Assembly: GCF_025154015.1 (NCBI RefSeq)
Contig: NZ_JAOAMV010000005.1
Location: 62,001-126,000 of the forward strand
Length of the DNA: 64,000 bases
Source of the DNA: Tsuneonella litorea
Lineage (GTDB): Bacteria; Pseudomonadota; Alphaproteobacteria; Sphingomonadales; Sphingomonadaceae
Reading direction: 5' to 3'
This document shows positions 7,815 through 16,583 of this stretch, piece by piece. Every line of letters begins with the position of its first letter. The first letter of the stretch is position 1. Below the pieces are notes generated by a model that worked only from the letters and a program-made list of their open reading frames with translations, was not told the origin of the DNA and searched no databases. Position numbers and translations under genes: made by a program.

Positions 7815-8965
7815 TGCCGGGACCGCTCGAAGGGATTCGCATCGTCGAGTTTGCGGGGATCGGGCCCGGGCCGTTCTGCGGGATGATGCTCGCCGACCAC
7901 GGGGCCGAGGTTATCCGCATCGACCGCGCAAGCGGCTCGCGCGGGGGCTCGCAGCCGGTGACGACCAAGGACGTGCTCGCGCGGGGGCGCAAGTCGATCG
8001 CGATAAACCTCAAGACCGCCGAAGGCGTCGCGCTCGCCCGGCGGCTTTGCGCGAGTGCCGACGGGATCGTCGAGGGCTTCCGTCCCGGGGTGATGGAGCG
8101 GCTCGGGCTGGGGCCGGAGGAGTTGCTCGCCGATAACCCGAAGCTCGTCTACGGCCGGATGACCGGCTGGGGCCAGACGGGGCCCTATGCAGCCTATGCC
8201 GGGCACGACATCAACTACATCGCGCTCGCCGGCGCGCTGGCGCACTTCGGCCGCGCGGGCGGCAAGCCGACCCCGCCGATCAACATGGTCGGGGACTTCG
8301 GCGGCGGCGGGATGATGCTTGCGTTCGGCATGGTCGCCGCGCTGCTCAACGTCGCGCGAGGAGGGCAGGGCCAGGTGATCGACGCCGCGATGACCGACGG
8401 CACCGCGGTGCTGATGAGCATGATGCACGGGATGCGCGCGATGGGCGTGTGGTCTGAGGACCTGGGCGTCAACCTGCTCGACACCGGCGCGCACTTCTAT
8501 GACACTTACGAAACGGCCGACGGCAAGTACGTATCGATCGGCAGCATCGAGCCGCAGTTCTACGCCGAGCTGCGCCGGCTGGCGGGCCTCGCCGACGATC
8601 CCGAATTCGATGCCCAGCACGACCGCAAGGCGTGGCCCGCGCTCAAGGACAGGCTCGCCGCGTTGTTCAGAACGAAGACCCGCGCCGAGTGGGACGCGCT
8701 GATGGAGCACACGGACGTCTGCTACGCCCCCGTCCTCACCATGAGCGAGGCCTACGAACACCCGCACAACCGGGCTCGCGGGACTTTCGTGGATGTCGGC
8801 GGCGCGATGCAGCCCGCACCCTCGCCGCGCTTCTCTGGCACCGCGACCGCCGCGCCGCGTCCCGCACCGATGCCTGGCGATCAGACCGACGACATTCTCC
8901 GGACCCTGGGAATCGACGGGGACGAGGCAGCCGCGCTCAAGGCCGCCGGAACGGTGGCCGGCTAG
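7814..8965 (+). CDS. Alpha-methylacyl-CoA racemase-type CoA-transferase family III protein
   Basis: A 383-residue CaiB/BaiF family protein. Within this fold, H131-D132 in the motif GHDINY and D161 in NMVGDFGGGG match the acid/base residues of alpha-methylacyl-CoA racemases, so epimerisation of 2-methylacyl-CoA is more likely than CoA transfer. The motif GAHFYDTYETADGKY near residue 225 carries the conserved Glu region. Racemases of this type let branched chains, from isoprenoid or sterol side chains, enter beta-oxidation. It overlaps the upstream hydratase stop and lies near an acyl-CoA dehydrogenase, which fits that role. Length is normal. Confidence 0.88.
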   Translation: MPGPLEGIRIVEFAGIGPGPFCGMMLADHGAEVIRIDRASGSRGGSQPVTTKDVLARGRKSIAINLKTAEGVALARRLCASADGIVEGFRPGVMERLGLGPEELLADNPKLVYGRMTGWGQTGPYAAYAGHDINYIALAGALAHFGRAGGKPTPPINMVGDFGGGGMMLAFGMVAALLNVARGGQGQVIDAAMTDGTAVLMSMMHGMRAMGVWSEDLGVNLLDTGAHFYDTYETADGKYVSIGSIEPQFYAELRRLAGLADDPEFDAQHDRKAWPALKDRLAALFRTKTRAEWDALMEHTDVCYAPVLTMSEAYEHPHNRARGTFVDVGGAMQPAPSPRFSGTATAAPRPAPMPGDQTDDILRTLGIDGDEAAALKAAGTVAG

Positions 8966-9016
8966 AACCGGCGGCGGGCACCGATCCGGCCCCGACGGCG
9001 CAGCCTCGCCGTTCGC

Positions 9017-10534
9017 CTATCCGCCCGACTTTCCGGCTTCTTCCGCGACGATGTAGAGATAGTCGACGAACGCCATCGTGGCTTCGTCGAGTCCGTTGAC
9101 CTTCGGGTTGTTGCTTTCGATCAGGAACCATTCGTCGGGAGCGTGTGCGCCGCCGCCGCGCGCGACCCCGAACTGCGATGCCGGCAGGTTGAGCGGCGCG
9201 CCGTTGAAGATGACGCCGGGCCAGCTCCCTGCGTTGCGCGGCGTGATCGAATAGGGGACGCCGCTACGCTCGAAGAGGATCTTCTGGGCCCTGATCAACG
9301 CGCTGTCCTCGTCAGTTTCGTTCGGCCCGTATCCGCCCGAAACGGTCACCCGCACGTCGTCGAAACCGCGCTTGGCAAGGTGCGCCTTCAGCTTTCCGAC
9401 GGCCTCGTCCTTGGTCATCGCGGGGACCAGCCGGAACTCGAGCTTCGCCTCTGCCCGGCCCGGAAGCACTGTCTTGCCGCCGGGTCCGGTGTAGCCGCTG
9501 ACCAGGCCCTGGATGTTGACCGTCGGCTGCGACACGAGCCGTTCGAGGCTGGTCACGTAGGGTTCGTCGTCGATCCACCGCCCAACCCCGAGCAGCTTCT
9601 TCGCTTCGGACTCGGGGTTCTGCGCGGCCCCTTGCGCGATCAGTTCCTTCTGCCGCGGGGAGAGCGGGCGAACGTTCTCGAACCAGCCGTCGATCGCAGG
9701 GGTATGTCCGTCGTCGGCGACCAGCGTGTTCAGCGCCTTGACCAGCCGCCACGCCGGGCTTTCGATCCGCGCGTGGTTCGATGAATGGATGTCGGTCCTG
9801 GGATAGGCATCGGACGTTTCGCCCCCGACGACAAGCTGGAACTCGACCGCTCCTTTCGCGCCGAGGGTGATGGTGACATTGCCTTCGCTGCCCTGTGCGG
9901 CGGCCGGAATGAACACGCCGATGCTCTTGGCCAGCGCATCGCGCACTTCGGGTACGACGACGACCTGATGGAAGTTGGTCGAGGCCACCTCCTCCTCCCC
10001 TTCGGCCACCAGCACGAGGTTCACCGGAAGCCGCCGCCCGCTTGCCTGGATGGCCTTGATCGCCGCGAGAAAGGCGGTTTCCGGACCCTTCTGGTTGACC
10101 GCGCCGCGGCCGACAAGGGTCTTGCCCTCGCCCGGGCGGTCGACGAGCGCGCCTTCGAGTGGCGGCGACGACCATTCCGCCGGATCGAACTGCTTCACGT
10201 CGTACATGAAATAGATGCCCAGGGTCGTGTCCGCACCCGCATCGAGCGTGGCGAAGACGCCAGGGACACCATCGGTGGGAATCACCTTGGCCTGCTGGAA
10301 GCCCGCATCGAGCGCAAGCTGGCGCATGTACTCGGCGCCTTCGGCGGTGTTGCGGCGCTCGGCCGCGATCGTCGGCAGGGCGATCCAGTTTCTCAGCGCC
10401 TCGACCGTCGCGTCGTGCCGCGCCGAGACGATCTGCGCGATCTCCTCTCGCCGGGGGGTTTCCGCCGAAAGGGGGACGGCCGCCGCCAGCATGACCACCG
10501 CCGCAATCCCGCACCCTAGACCCAGCTTCCGCAT
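9017..10534 (-). CDS. M20-family peptidase-like protein, secreted, atypical metal site
   Basis: A 505-residue protein with a signal peptide (about residues 1-24, ending PLSAE) and an M20 dipeptidase/deacylase architecture. The usual first metal motif HxD reads M110-Y111-D112 (FMYDVKQ), so the metal-binding His is replaced by Met. The metal-bridging Asp in the GRGAxDxKGP motif is N147. The catalytic EE pair (EGEEE, residues 178-182) and a C-terminal GGGAHAPDEW His motif are kept. It may bind one metal or use altered ligands, or be catalytically dead. Start has AAGGGAG upstream. It is convergent with the racemase gene. Subfamily annotation is likely M20/M25/M40 hydrolase; activity is uncertain. 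Confidence 0.82.
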   Translation of the reverse strand: MRKLGLGCGIAAVVMLAAAVPLSAETPRREEIAQIVSARHDATVEALRNWIALPTIAAERRNTAEGAEYMRQLALDAGFQQAKVIPTDGVPGVFATLDAGADTTLGIYFMYDVKQFDPAEWSSPPLEGALVDRPGEGKTLVGRGAVNQKGPETAFLAAIKAIQASGRRLPVNLVLVAEGEEEVASTNFHQVVVVPEVRDALAKSIGVFIPAAAQGSEGNVTITLGAKGAVEFQLVVGGETSDAYPRTDIHSSNHARIESPAWRLVKALNTLVADDGHTPAIDGWFENVRPLSPRQKELIAQGAAQNPESEAKKLLGVGRWIDDEPYVTSLERLVSQPTVNIQGLVSGYTGPGGKTVLPGRAEAKLEFRLVPAMTKDEAVGKLKAHLAKRGFDDVRVTVSGGYGPNETDEDSALIRAQKILFERSGVPYSITPRNAGSWPGVIFNGAPLNLPASQFGVARGGGAHAPDEWFLIESNNPKVNGLDEATMAFVDYLYIVAEEAGKSGG

Positions 10535-10644
10535 TCACCCGCTCCCTTGATGTTAAGCGCCGGGAATTGAAACTATTTCTTCCCGTTCGTCCAGAACCTA
10601 TCCGATTGGCAGGTCGGCCGCCGCACGGGCGACCTTCAAGCCGC

Positions 10645-11520
10645 TCAGCCGATAAAGGCCGCAACCTCCGCCACGAAATCCTCGAAACGGTCGTGATGCA
10701 CCCAGTGTCCGGCGCGTTCGTATTCGCTCACCTTCACATTGAGCCCGAAGTGCGCGAGCCGCCCGTCCTTCTCCGGGTTGCTGGCCCAGGAATCGGCGCC
10801 GTAGATCATCAGCGTCGGACAGGTGATCGCGGCCCACAGCGCGTGCTGTCCCCTCGTGGGCACGTCGTCGGGCGGCCAGGCGTGCAGATGGGGGTCGAAC
10901 TTCCAGCTGAAGGTGCCGTCCTCGTTGCGCATCACCGCGTGCAGGGTGAGGTGGCGCGCCTGTTCGGCAGAGAGGTAACTATTCGCCTCGCGCATCCGCT
11001 TCAGGCAATCCTCGAAGGTGTCATACTTGCGCACCTGTCGTGCGCTCGCCTCGCGCTTCTTGTTGATCCAGCCGGTCCACAGGTCGCCGTAGGGGCGTTC
11101 GCGGCGCTCCTTGATGATCCTGGGGCTGGGGCCGAGGCCCTCGATCGCGACGAGCCGCCGTACCTTATCGGGATAGAGCCCGGTGTACCGGGTCGCGATG
11201 TTGCCGCCCAGCGAATGCGCGACGATCGTCACCGGCTCGAGGCCCAGCTGGTGGACGAGCTGGGCGAGGTCGTAGACATAGCCCATCGTCGTATAGACGC
11301 CGTTGTTGTTCCATTCGCTGTCGCCGTGGCCGCGCAGGTCGGGGCAGATCACGTGCCAGTCGTCGCGGAAGCGCTCGGCGGTCCAGTCCCAGTTGCGGCA
11401 GTGGTCGCGCCCGCCGTGGAGCAGGATAAGCGGCGGTGCATCGGGGTTTCCCCAGTCCGCGTAATGCAGCTTGGTGCGCTGGCTGATATAGCTTTGCGAG
11501 GTGGGGCCACTCTCGATCAT
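10645..11520 (-). CDS. Alpha/beta hydrolase
   Basis: A 291-residue alpha/beta-hydrolase-fold enzyme without signal peptide. The oxyanion HGGRDH motif (from about residue 35), nucleophile S103 in AHSLGG, an acid in IYGADSW and the C-terminal AGHWVHHD histidine make a complete triad. The substrate is unknown; homologues range from epoxide hydrolases to esterases. It is divergent from the acyl-CoA dehydrogenase at 11617, and the intervening DNA has the TTTACG-type operator, so it may release or process an acyl substrate for the same pathway. The start follows a weak ribosome site. Confidence 0.85.
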   Translation of the reverse strand: MIESGPTSQSYISQRTKLHYADWGNPDAPPLILLHGGRDHCRNWDWTAERFRDDWHVICPDLRGHGDSEWNNNGVYTTMGYVYDLAQLVHQLGLEPVTIVAHSLGGNIATRYTGLYPDKVRRLVAIEGLGPSPRIIKERRERPYGDLWTGWINKKREASARQVRKYDTFEDCLKRMREANSYLSAEQARHLTLHAVMRNEDGTFSWKFDPHLHAWPPDDVPTRGQHALWAAITCPTLMIYGADSWASNPEKDGRLAHFGLNVKVSEYERAGHWVHHDRFEDFVAEVAAFIG

Positions 11521-11528
11521 GCCTGCCC

Positions 11529-11544
11529 TTTACGTAAGCGGAAA
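11529..11544. promoter_or_regulatory. Second copy of the acyl-CoA operator candidate
   Basis: TTTACGTAAGCGGAAA matches the core at 6973-6988 at 13 of 16 positions and sits between the divergent hydrolase and acyl-CoA dehydrogenase genes. The half-sites are TTTACG and CGGAAA. Shared placement in two catabolic divergent promoters suggests a common regulator. Confidence 0.5.
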
Positions 11545-11616
11545 ATTCCGTTGCGGATCGCTACCCGCCTGATACGCTCCCGCCAAGACAAGAATCAAAC
11601 GAGAGGACCCACGCCC

Positions 11617-12780
11617 ATGCCCGTCGTCGACGTGCCCGATCCCGAGTTCATGGCCGACGAGGAGATCGCGATCTTCCGCGACGCGGTCGGCAAGTTCTAC
11701 GAACAGCACGCGCCGCCAAAGCGCGTCGAGAAATGGCGCGAGGACGGGCAGGTCGAGGCTGAGTTCTGGCGCGAGGCCGGGGCGGCCGGCCTTCTCGGCA
11801 TGACGGTGCCCGAAGAATACGGCGGCCACGGCGGCGATTTCCGACACGATCTGGTGGTGCTCGAACAACAGGCGGAAAAGGGCGTCGACGGGTTCGCCGC
11901 GTCCTTACACAACGTGATCATCCTGCCCTACATCGTCCGCCACGGGACCGAGGAGCAGAAAAAGAAGTGGCTGCCCAAGCTCGTCTCCGGCGAGCTGATC
12001 AGCGCCATCGCGATGACCGAGCCGGGTGCCGGTTCCGACCTGCAGAGCATCACCACGACCGCGATCAAGGACGGCAACGGCTATCGCCTCAACGGGGCCA
12101 AGACCTTCATCTCGAGCGGCCAGCTCGCGAACCTGATCATCGTCGTCGCCAAGACCGATCCCAAGGAAGGCGCCAAGGGCATCAGCCTGATGGTGCTCGA
12201 AACCGAAGGGGCCGAAGGTTTCCGTCGCGGCAAGAAGCTCGACAAGATCGGGCAGGACGCTGCCGATACCAGCGAACTGTTCTTCGACGATGTCTACCTC
12301 CCGTCGGACAGCGTGCTCGGCGGGGTCGAGGGGCGCGGGTTCTACCAACTGATGGGCGAGCTGCCGCAGGAGCGCCTGGTGATCGCCGTGGGCGCGATGT
12401 CGACGATCGAGAAGGCGCTCGACACGACGGTCGAATACGTCAAGCAGCGCAAGGCGTTCGGCAAGACGATCTGGGACTTCCAGAACACCCAGTTCGTGCT
12501 CGCCGACCTCAAGGCCCGGGCGACCGCCGCCAAGGTGTTCCTCAACGACTGCATCGCCAAGGTGCTGAAGGGCGAGCTCGACGTCACCACCGCCTCGATT
12601 GCCAAGTACTGGCTGACCGAGCTCCAGGGCGAGGTGGTCGACAAGTGCCTCCAGTTCCACGGCGGTTGGGGCTACATCAACGAATACGCGATCGCGAAGA
12701 TGTACCGCGACAGCCGGATCACCCGCATCTTCGGCGGATCGAACGAGATCATGAAGATGCTGATCGCGAGGTCGATGTGA
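11617..12780 (+). CDS. Acyl-CoA dehydrogenase (long-chain type)
   Basis: A 387-residue FAD enzyme that makes trans-2-enoyl-CoA. FAD/substrate motifs are present: AMTEPGAGSDL near residue 132, ISSGQLAN near 165, and the C-terminal LQFHGGWGY and GGSNEIMK. The segment with E238 in LMGELPQERL aligns with the catalytic Glu of mammalian long-chain acyl-CoA dehydrogenase, and the end lacks the medium-chain-type C-terminal Glu motif. The start at 11617 was chosen because a conserved N-terminus begins there with GAGAGGA upstream; an open frame continues far upstream but is not coding. Its stop overlaps the reductase start (GTGA), so both serve beta-oxidation, probably of unsaturated acyl chains. Confidence 0.93.
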   Translation: MPVVDVPDPEFMADEEIAIFRDAVGKFYEQHAPPKRVEKWREDGQVEAEFWREAGAAGLLGMTVPEEYGGHGGDFRHDLVVLEQQAEKGVDGFAASLHNVIILPYIVRHGTEEQKKKWLPKLVSGELISAIAMTEPGAGSDLQSITTTAIKDGNGYRLNGAKTFISSGQLANLIIVVAKTDPKEGAKGISLMVLETEGAEGFRRGKKLDKIGQDAADTSELFFDDVYLPSDSVLGGVEGRGFYQLMGELPQERLVIAVGAMSTIEKALDTTVEYVKQRKAFGKTIWDFQNTQFVLADLKARATAAKVFLNDCIAKVLKGELDVTTASIAKYWLTELQGEVVDKCLQFHGGWGYINEYAIAKMYRDSRITRIFGGSNEIMKMLIARSM

Positions 12781-13577
12781 GCGGCGGGGCCTCGGCGTTC
12801 CGCGACGGCCTGCTCGAGGGCAAGGTCGCCTTCGTCGCCGGCGGGACGAGCGGGATCAACCTCGGCATCGCGAAACGCTTCGCCGCGCTCGGCGCGAAGG
12901 TCGCGGTCTGCGGGCGCGACCCCGAAAAGGCCGCGCGCGCGGCGGGGGAAATCGGGTCCGACGCACTGGGGCTTTCCGCCGACGTGCGCGATTTCGGCGC
13001 GATCCGCGGCGCGCTCGAACAGGCGAGTGGCGACTTCGGCCCGCTCGACATCGTGGTCGCGGGCGCGGCGGGCAATTTCCTCGCTCCCGCGCTCGGCATG
13101 TCGGCCAACGCTTTCAAGACGGTCGTCGACATCGACCTGCTGGGTACGTTCAACACGTTCCGCGCGTGTCACGACCTGCTGGCGAAACCCGCCTCGCTGA
13201 TCGCCATCACCGCGGGCCAGGCCGAACAGGCGATGGCCTTGCAGGTCCACGCCTGCGCCGCGAAGGCAGGGGTCAACCAGGTCATCCGCACGCTCGCGAT
13301 CGAGTGGGGGCCGGACGTGCGCGTCAACGGCATCTCGCCCGGACCCATCGCGGGCACCGAGGGCATGGCGCGCCTTGCCCCGAACCCTGCGCTCAAGGAA
13401 GCGAGCGAGAACCGCATCCCCCTGAAGCGTTGGGGCGAAATCGACGAAATCGCCGAGGCGGCGGTGTTCCTGAGCTCGCCGTCTGCCACCTACATCACCG
13501 GCGCGATCCTCGACGTCGACGGCGGCAGCAGCGTGGGCGACGCGGGGCGGATGGATATCGCCAAGGGCCTCTCCTAG
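12777..13577 (+). CDS. SDR, 2,4-dienoyl-CoA reductase type
   Basis: A 266-residue short-chain dehydrogenase. It has the NAD(P) motif GGTSGI (residues 22-27) and, where classical SDRs have YxxxK, the sequence HACAAKAG, so the Tyr is His. That replacement, with the following AIEWGPDVRVN and GPIAGTEGMARL blocks, is typical of peroxisomal-type 2,4-dienoyl-CoA reductases, which reduce dienoyl-CoA during breakdown of polyunsaturated acids. The GTG start at 12777 overlaps the dehydrogenase stop. Coupling to an acyl-CoA dehydrogenase supports the assignment. An ordinary SDR of other function is the main alternative. Confidence 0.85.
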   Translation: MSGGASAFRDGLLEGKVAFVAGGTSGINLGIAKRFAALGAKVAVCGRDPEKAARAAGEIGSDALGLSADVRDFGAIRGALEQASGDFGPLDIVVAGAAGNFLAPALGMSANAFKTVVDIDLLGTFNTFRACHDLLAKPASLIAITAGQAEQAMALQVHACAAKAGVNQVIRTLAIEWGPDVRVNGISPGPIAGTEGMARLAPNPALKEASENRIPLKRWGEIDEIAEAAVFLSSPSATYITGAILDVDGGSSVGDAGRMDIAKGLS

Positions 13578-13587
13578 CCCTGGTGCG

Positions 13588-16104
13588 CTAGATTTCGGGC
13601 AGCGACTGTTCGGCAAAGCCCCAGCCGGCCAGTCCCTTGCCCTTCGCGCGGGTCATCAGCGTCTTCGCGTCCGAGATCGAATACGGGTGGGCGTTCTCGA
13701 AGTCCTTGAGCTCGCCCCAGGCAATCGGGAGCGCGACCGGCGCGCCTTCGCGGGCGCGGGCAGAGTAGGGAAGCACCGCGGTGCTGCCGCGCTGGTTGCG
13801 CAGGTAGTCGATGAAGATCTTTCCCTTGCGCTTGGCCTTGCTCATGTTGGCGACGAACCGGTCGGGCTCGGCCATGCTCAGCGCCTCGGCGAAACGTTTC
13901 GAGAAGTCCTTGTGCGCGTCCCACGAATGGCCGGGGGTCAGCGGGACCACGACGTGCACGCCCTTTCCCCCCGACAACATGGCGTAACTGGCCAGCCCGA
14001 TGTCGGCGAGCCGGGCATGGATGTCCTTCGCCGCCGACTTGACGTCCTCGAAGTCGAGCCCCTCGTCGGGGTCGAGGTCAAAGATCATGCGGTCGGGCTT
14101 CTCGACGTCCCACGAGCGCGAGCCCCAGCCGTGGAACTCGATCGTGCCCATCTGCACGCAGGCGACCAGGCCCGCGGCGTCCTCGACGTAGAGATAGTCC
14201 TCCGTTCCGCCGTCCTTCTCGACGATCGGCACGTGGCGAACGTGCGGCCCGAACGATCCGCTGTCGTGCTTTTGGAAGAAACACTTCTTGCCGCGCCCTT
14301 GCGGACAGCGGACGAGACTGATCGGACGCTGCGCCGCCCACGGCAGCATCAGCGGGGCGATCGCCGCATAGTAATCGGCAAGCTCGCCCTTGGTCTGGCC
14401 GCTTTCGGGAAAGATCACCCGGTCGCGGCTCGATACCTTCACCTCGACCTCGTCGCGCACGACCGCCTCGGGCGTTTCGGGCGTCACCGCTTCGGCGTCC
14501 TTGTCGCCGCGCAGGCCCAGGAAGCTGCCGTGGCGCACGTTGCCCTCGGCGGTGAATTCGGAAAAGGCGATCTCGGCGACCAGCCTGGGCGTGACCCATG
14601 TCACCCCGCGCGCGGACGCCTTGTCGACATCTGCCGGCGGCGTCTTGCGCTCGATCCGGGCGAACCGTGCCGCCAGGTCCTCCATGGTTTCGGCCGAGAA
14701 GCCCGTCCCGACGTTGCCCTTGTAGACCAGCCCGTCGCCCTCGTGCTGGGCGAGCAGCAGCGAAGCGAACGGCCGCCCCTTCGCGCTCGACTTCTTCCAG
14801 CCGATGATGACGAATTCCTGCCGGCGGGTGCACTTGACCTTCACCCAGCTCTTCGACCGGCTGCCACGGTACGGCGCGTCGATCGCCTTGGAAATGATCC
14901 CCTCCTGTCCCGCCGCGCACATCGCGTTGTAGAGCTTCTCCCCGGCGCCGAGCACGTGGTCGGCGACATGGATCGGCGGGGCGGCGGTGGCGAGAAGCGC
15001 CTCGAGCCGTTCCTTGCGTTCGATATTGGGCAGCCTGGTCAGGTCTTCGCCGTTCGCCTCGAGCAGGTCGAACGCGTGAAAGCTGAGATTGTCCTTTTCG
15101 CCCTGCGAGCCGTGCCCGCGCTTGAGCACCGCCTGGAGCGAGGAAAAGTCCGGGTTGCCGTCCTTGCCATAGGCGACGATCTCGCCGTCGATCAGGCACG
15201 GCGGCAGGTCGAGCGCCGCGACTGCATCGGCGAGCGGCTGGAACTTTTCGGTCCAGTCCTTGCCGCTGCGCGTCCACACGGTGACCTCGTCCCCGGCAGC
15301 GGCGATGAGCGCGCGGTAGCCGTCGAACTTGATCTCGTGCATCCAGCGATTGCCCGAGGGCACGCTGTCGACGAGCGTGGCGAGCTGCGGCTTGCGGAAC
15401 TTCGGCGGCTTGCCGTTCGAAGCCTTCCTGCCGGGCCTGGCCTTTTTCGCATTGTGCCGGGCCGCCTTTGCCATTTCGGCCGCGAAGGCCGCGCCCTTCT
15501 TGCCCTTGAGCGAATGCTTTCCCCCGGCGTCGGCGGCGATTTCGGCCATCGAGCGGCCGGTGAGCACGCTCGTCAGCGCGTGTTCGACGAGCGGGTCCCC
15601 CTCCTCGGCATATGCGTCGTCGATCTTGCGCAGCAGCCAGTTCTCGCGCTTTTCGTTGCCGCGGGGTTTGAGGCGGATCAGGATCCACTCGCCCTTCATC
15701 CGTTCTCCGTGCAGCGTGAAGTGGAGGTGGCCCTTGTCGATGTCCTTCCAGCTCTTGCCTTCGACCGGCTCCCAGGTTCCCTTGTCCCACAGCATCACCG
15801 TGCCGCCGCCGTATTCCCCCTCGGGTATCGAGCCTTCGAACTCGGCGTAGGACATGGGGTGGTCCTCGGTCCGCACCGCGAGGCGCTTGATCTCGGGATC
15901 GGGCGAGGGACCCTTGGTGACCGCCCAGCTCTTGAGCACGCCATCCGCCTCCAGGCGGAAGTCCCAGTGAAGCCGGGTCGCCTCGTGCTTCTGCACGATG
16001 AACAGGTTGCCGCTCTTGCTGCTCGCGCGCTTGCCCGCCGGTTCGGCGGTCTTCTTGAAGTCGCGTTTCCGGTTGTATTCGGCAAGCGGATCACGGGCGG
16101 TCAT
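13588..16104 (-). CDS. ligD: Multifunctional NHEJ ligase/polymerase LigD
   Basis: An 838-residue protein with three modules. The N-terminal 3'-phosphoesterase (about residues 30-165) has the QKHEATRLHWDFRLE motif with H40, H46 and D48. The central ATP-dependent ligase has the adenylation motif K259-F-D-G. The C-terminal polymerase/primase (from about 550) has FDLDPDEG metal residues and the SGGKGVHV motif. Together they end-process and seal double-strand breaks with Ku. Order PE-Lig-Pol matches Pseudomonas-type LigD. The ATG at 16104 overlaps the mgtC-like stop (ATGA), so it is the last gene of the ku operon. The extra upstream reading frame in this frame is inside the mgtC gene. Confidence 0.95.
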   Translation of the reverse strand: MTARDPLAEYNRKRDFKKTAEPAGKRASSKSGNLFIVQKHEATRLHWDFRLEADGVLKSWAVTKGPSPDPEIKRLAVRTEDHPMSYAEFEGSIPEGEYGGGTVMLWDKGTWEPVEGKSWKDIDKGHLHFTLHGERMKGEWILIRLKPRGNEKRENWLLRKIDDAYAEEGDPLVEHALTSVLTGRSMAEIAADAGGKHSLKGKKGAAFAAEMAKAARHNAKKARPGRKASNGKPPKFRKPQLATLVDSVPSGNRWMHEIKFDGYRALIAAAGDEVTVWTRSGKDWTEKFQPLADAVAALDLPPCLIDGEIVAYGKDGNPDFSSLQAVLKRGHGSQGEKDNLSFHAFDLLEANGEDLTRLPNIERKERLEALLATAAPPIHVADHVLGAGEKLYNAMCAAGQEGIISKAIDAPYRGSRSKSWVKVKCTRRQEFVIIGWKKSSAKGRPFASLLLAQHEGDGLVYKGNVGTGFSAETMEDLAARFARIERKTPPADVDKASARGVTWVTPRLVAEIAFSEFTAEGNVRHGSFLGLRGDKDAEAVTPETPEAVVRDEVEVKVSSRDRVIFPESGQTKGELADYYAAIAPLMLPWAAQRPISLVRCPQGRGKKCFFQKHDSGSFGPHVRHVPIVEKDGGTEDYLYVEDAAGLVACVQMGTIEFHGWGSRSWDVEKPDRMIFDLDPDEGLDFEDVKSAAKDIHARLADIGLASYAMLSGGKGVHVVVPLTPGHSWDAHKDFSKRFAEALSMAEPDRFVANMSKAKRKGKIFIDYLRNQRGSTAVLPYSARAREGAPVALPIAWGELKDFENAHPYSISDAKTLMTRAKGKGLAGWGFAEQSLPEI

Positions 16105-16583
16105 GCGGTGGAATCCTCGTCCGGGAAGAATCGGCGCTCGATCACGCGCAGCAATGTCAGCATGACCACCGAAATCGCCGCGCCCATCGCGACGAGCGGC
16201 CACTGACCAGCACCGCAGGCGAGGCCGATCACCGCCGTGAGCCACAAGTGCGCGGCTGTGGTGAGGTTCTTGACCGACCCCTTGCTGAACACGATCAGCC
16301 CCGCGCCGACGATTCCGATGAAGGCGCCCGTCGCCTCGAACACGCGCAGCGGGTCGAGGCGGGTGTTCGGCTGGCCGCCGTCGAGCGCGTGGTAGAGCGC
16401 GATGACCGAGACCGTCATCGCCGCCGCCGAAAAGCAGATCAGCCCATGCGTGCGCATCCCCGCCGCAAGACCGCGCAGTTCGCGGTCGAGGCCGAGAAGC
16501 AGGCCGATGACCGCCGCGATGCCAAGGCGCATCAGCAGATCGGCGTCGAACCAGTGGACCAGAATGGGGTCGTTCAGTTCCAT
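16101..16583 (-). CDS. MgtC/SapB family membrane protein
   Basis: A 160-residue inner-membrane protein with four or five predicted helices. The GLDRELRGLAAGMRTHGL motif (residues 31-48) is the hallmark of the MgtC/SapB N-terminal domain. MgtC proteins affect Mg2+ homeostasis and F-type ATP synthase in pathogens, and many short homologues have no known role. It lacks the C-terminal soluble domain of Salmonella MgtC. Start and stop overlap ku and ligD respectively (ATGA on both sides), so it is an integral part of the NHEJ operon, though no direct link to end joining is known to me. Confidence 0.88.
   Translation of the reverse strand: MELNDPILVHWFDADLLMRLGIAAVIGLLLGLDRELRGLAAGMRTHGLICFSAAAMTVSVIALYHALDGGQPNTRLDPLRVFEATGAFIGIVGAGLIVFSKGSVKNLTTAAHLWLTAVIGLACGAGQWPLVAMGAAISVVMLTLLRVIERRFFPDEDSTA

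Noticed and set aside
10567-11616. N-terminal extension of the acyl-CoA dehydrogenase frame
   Set aside because: The upstream codons lie antisense to the hydrolase gene and do not resemble the family; the conserved protein starts at 11617.
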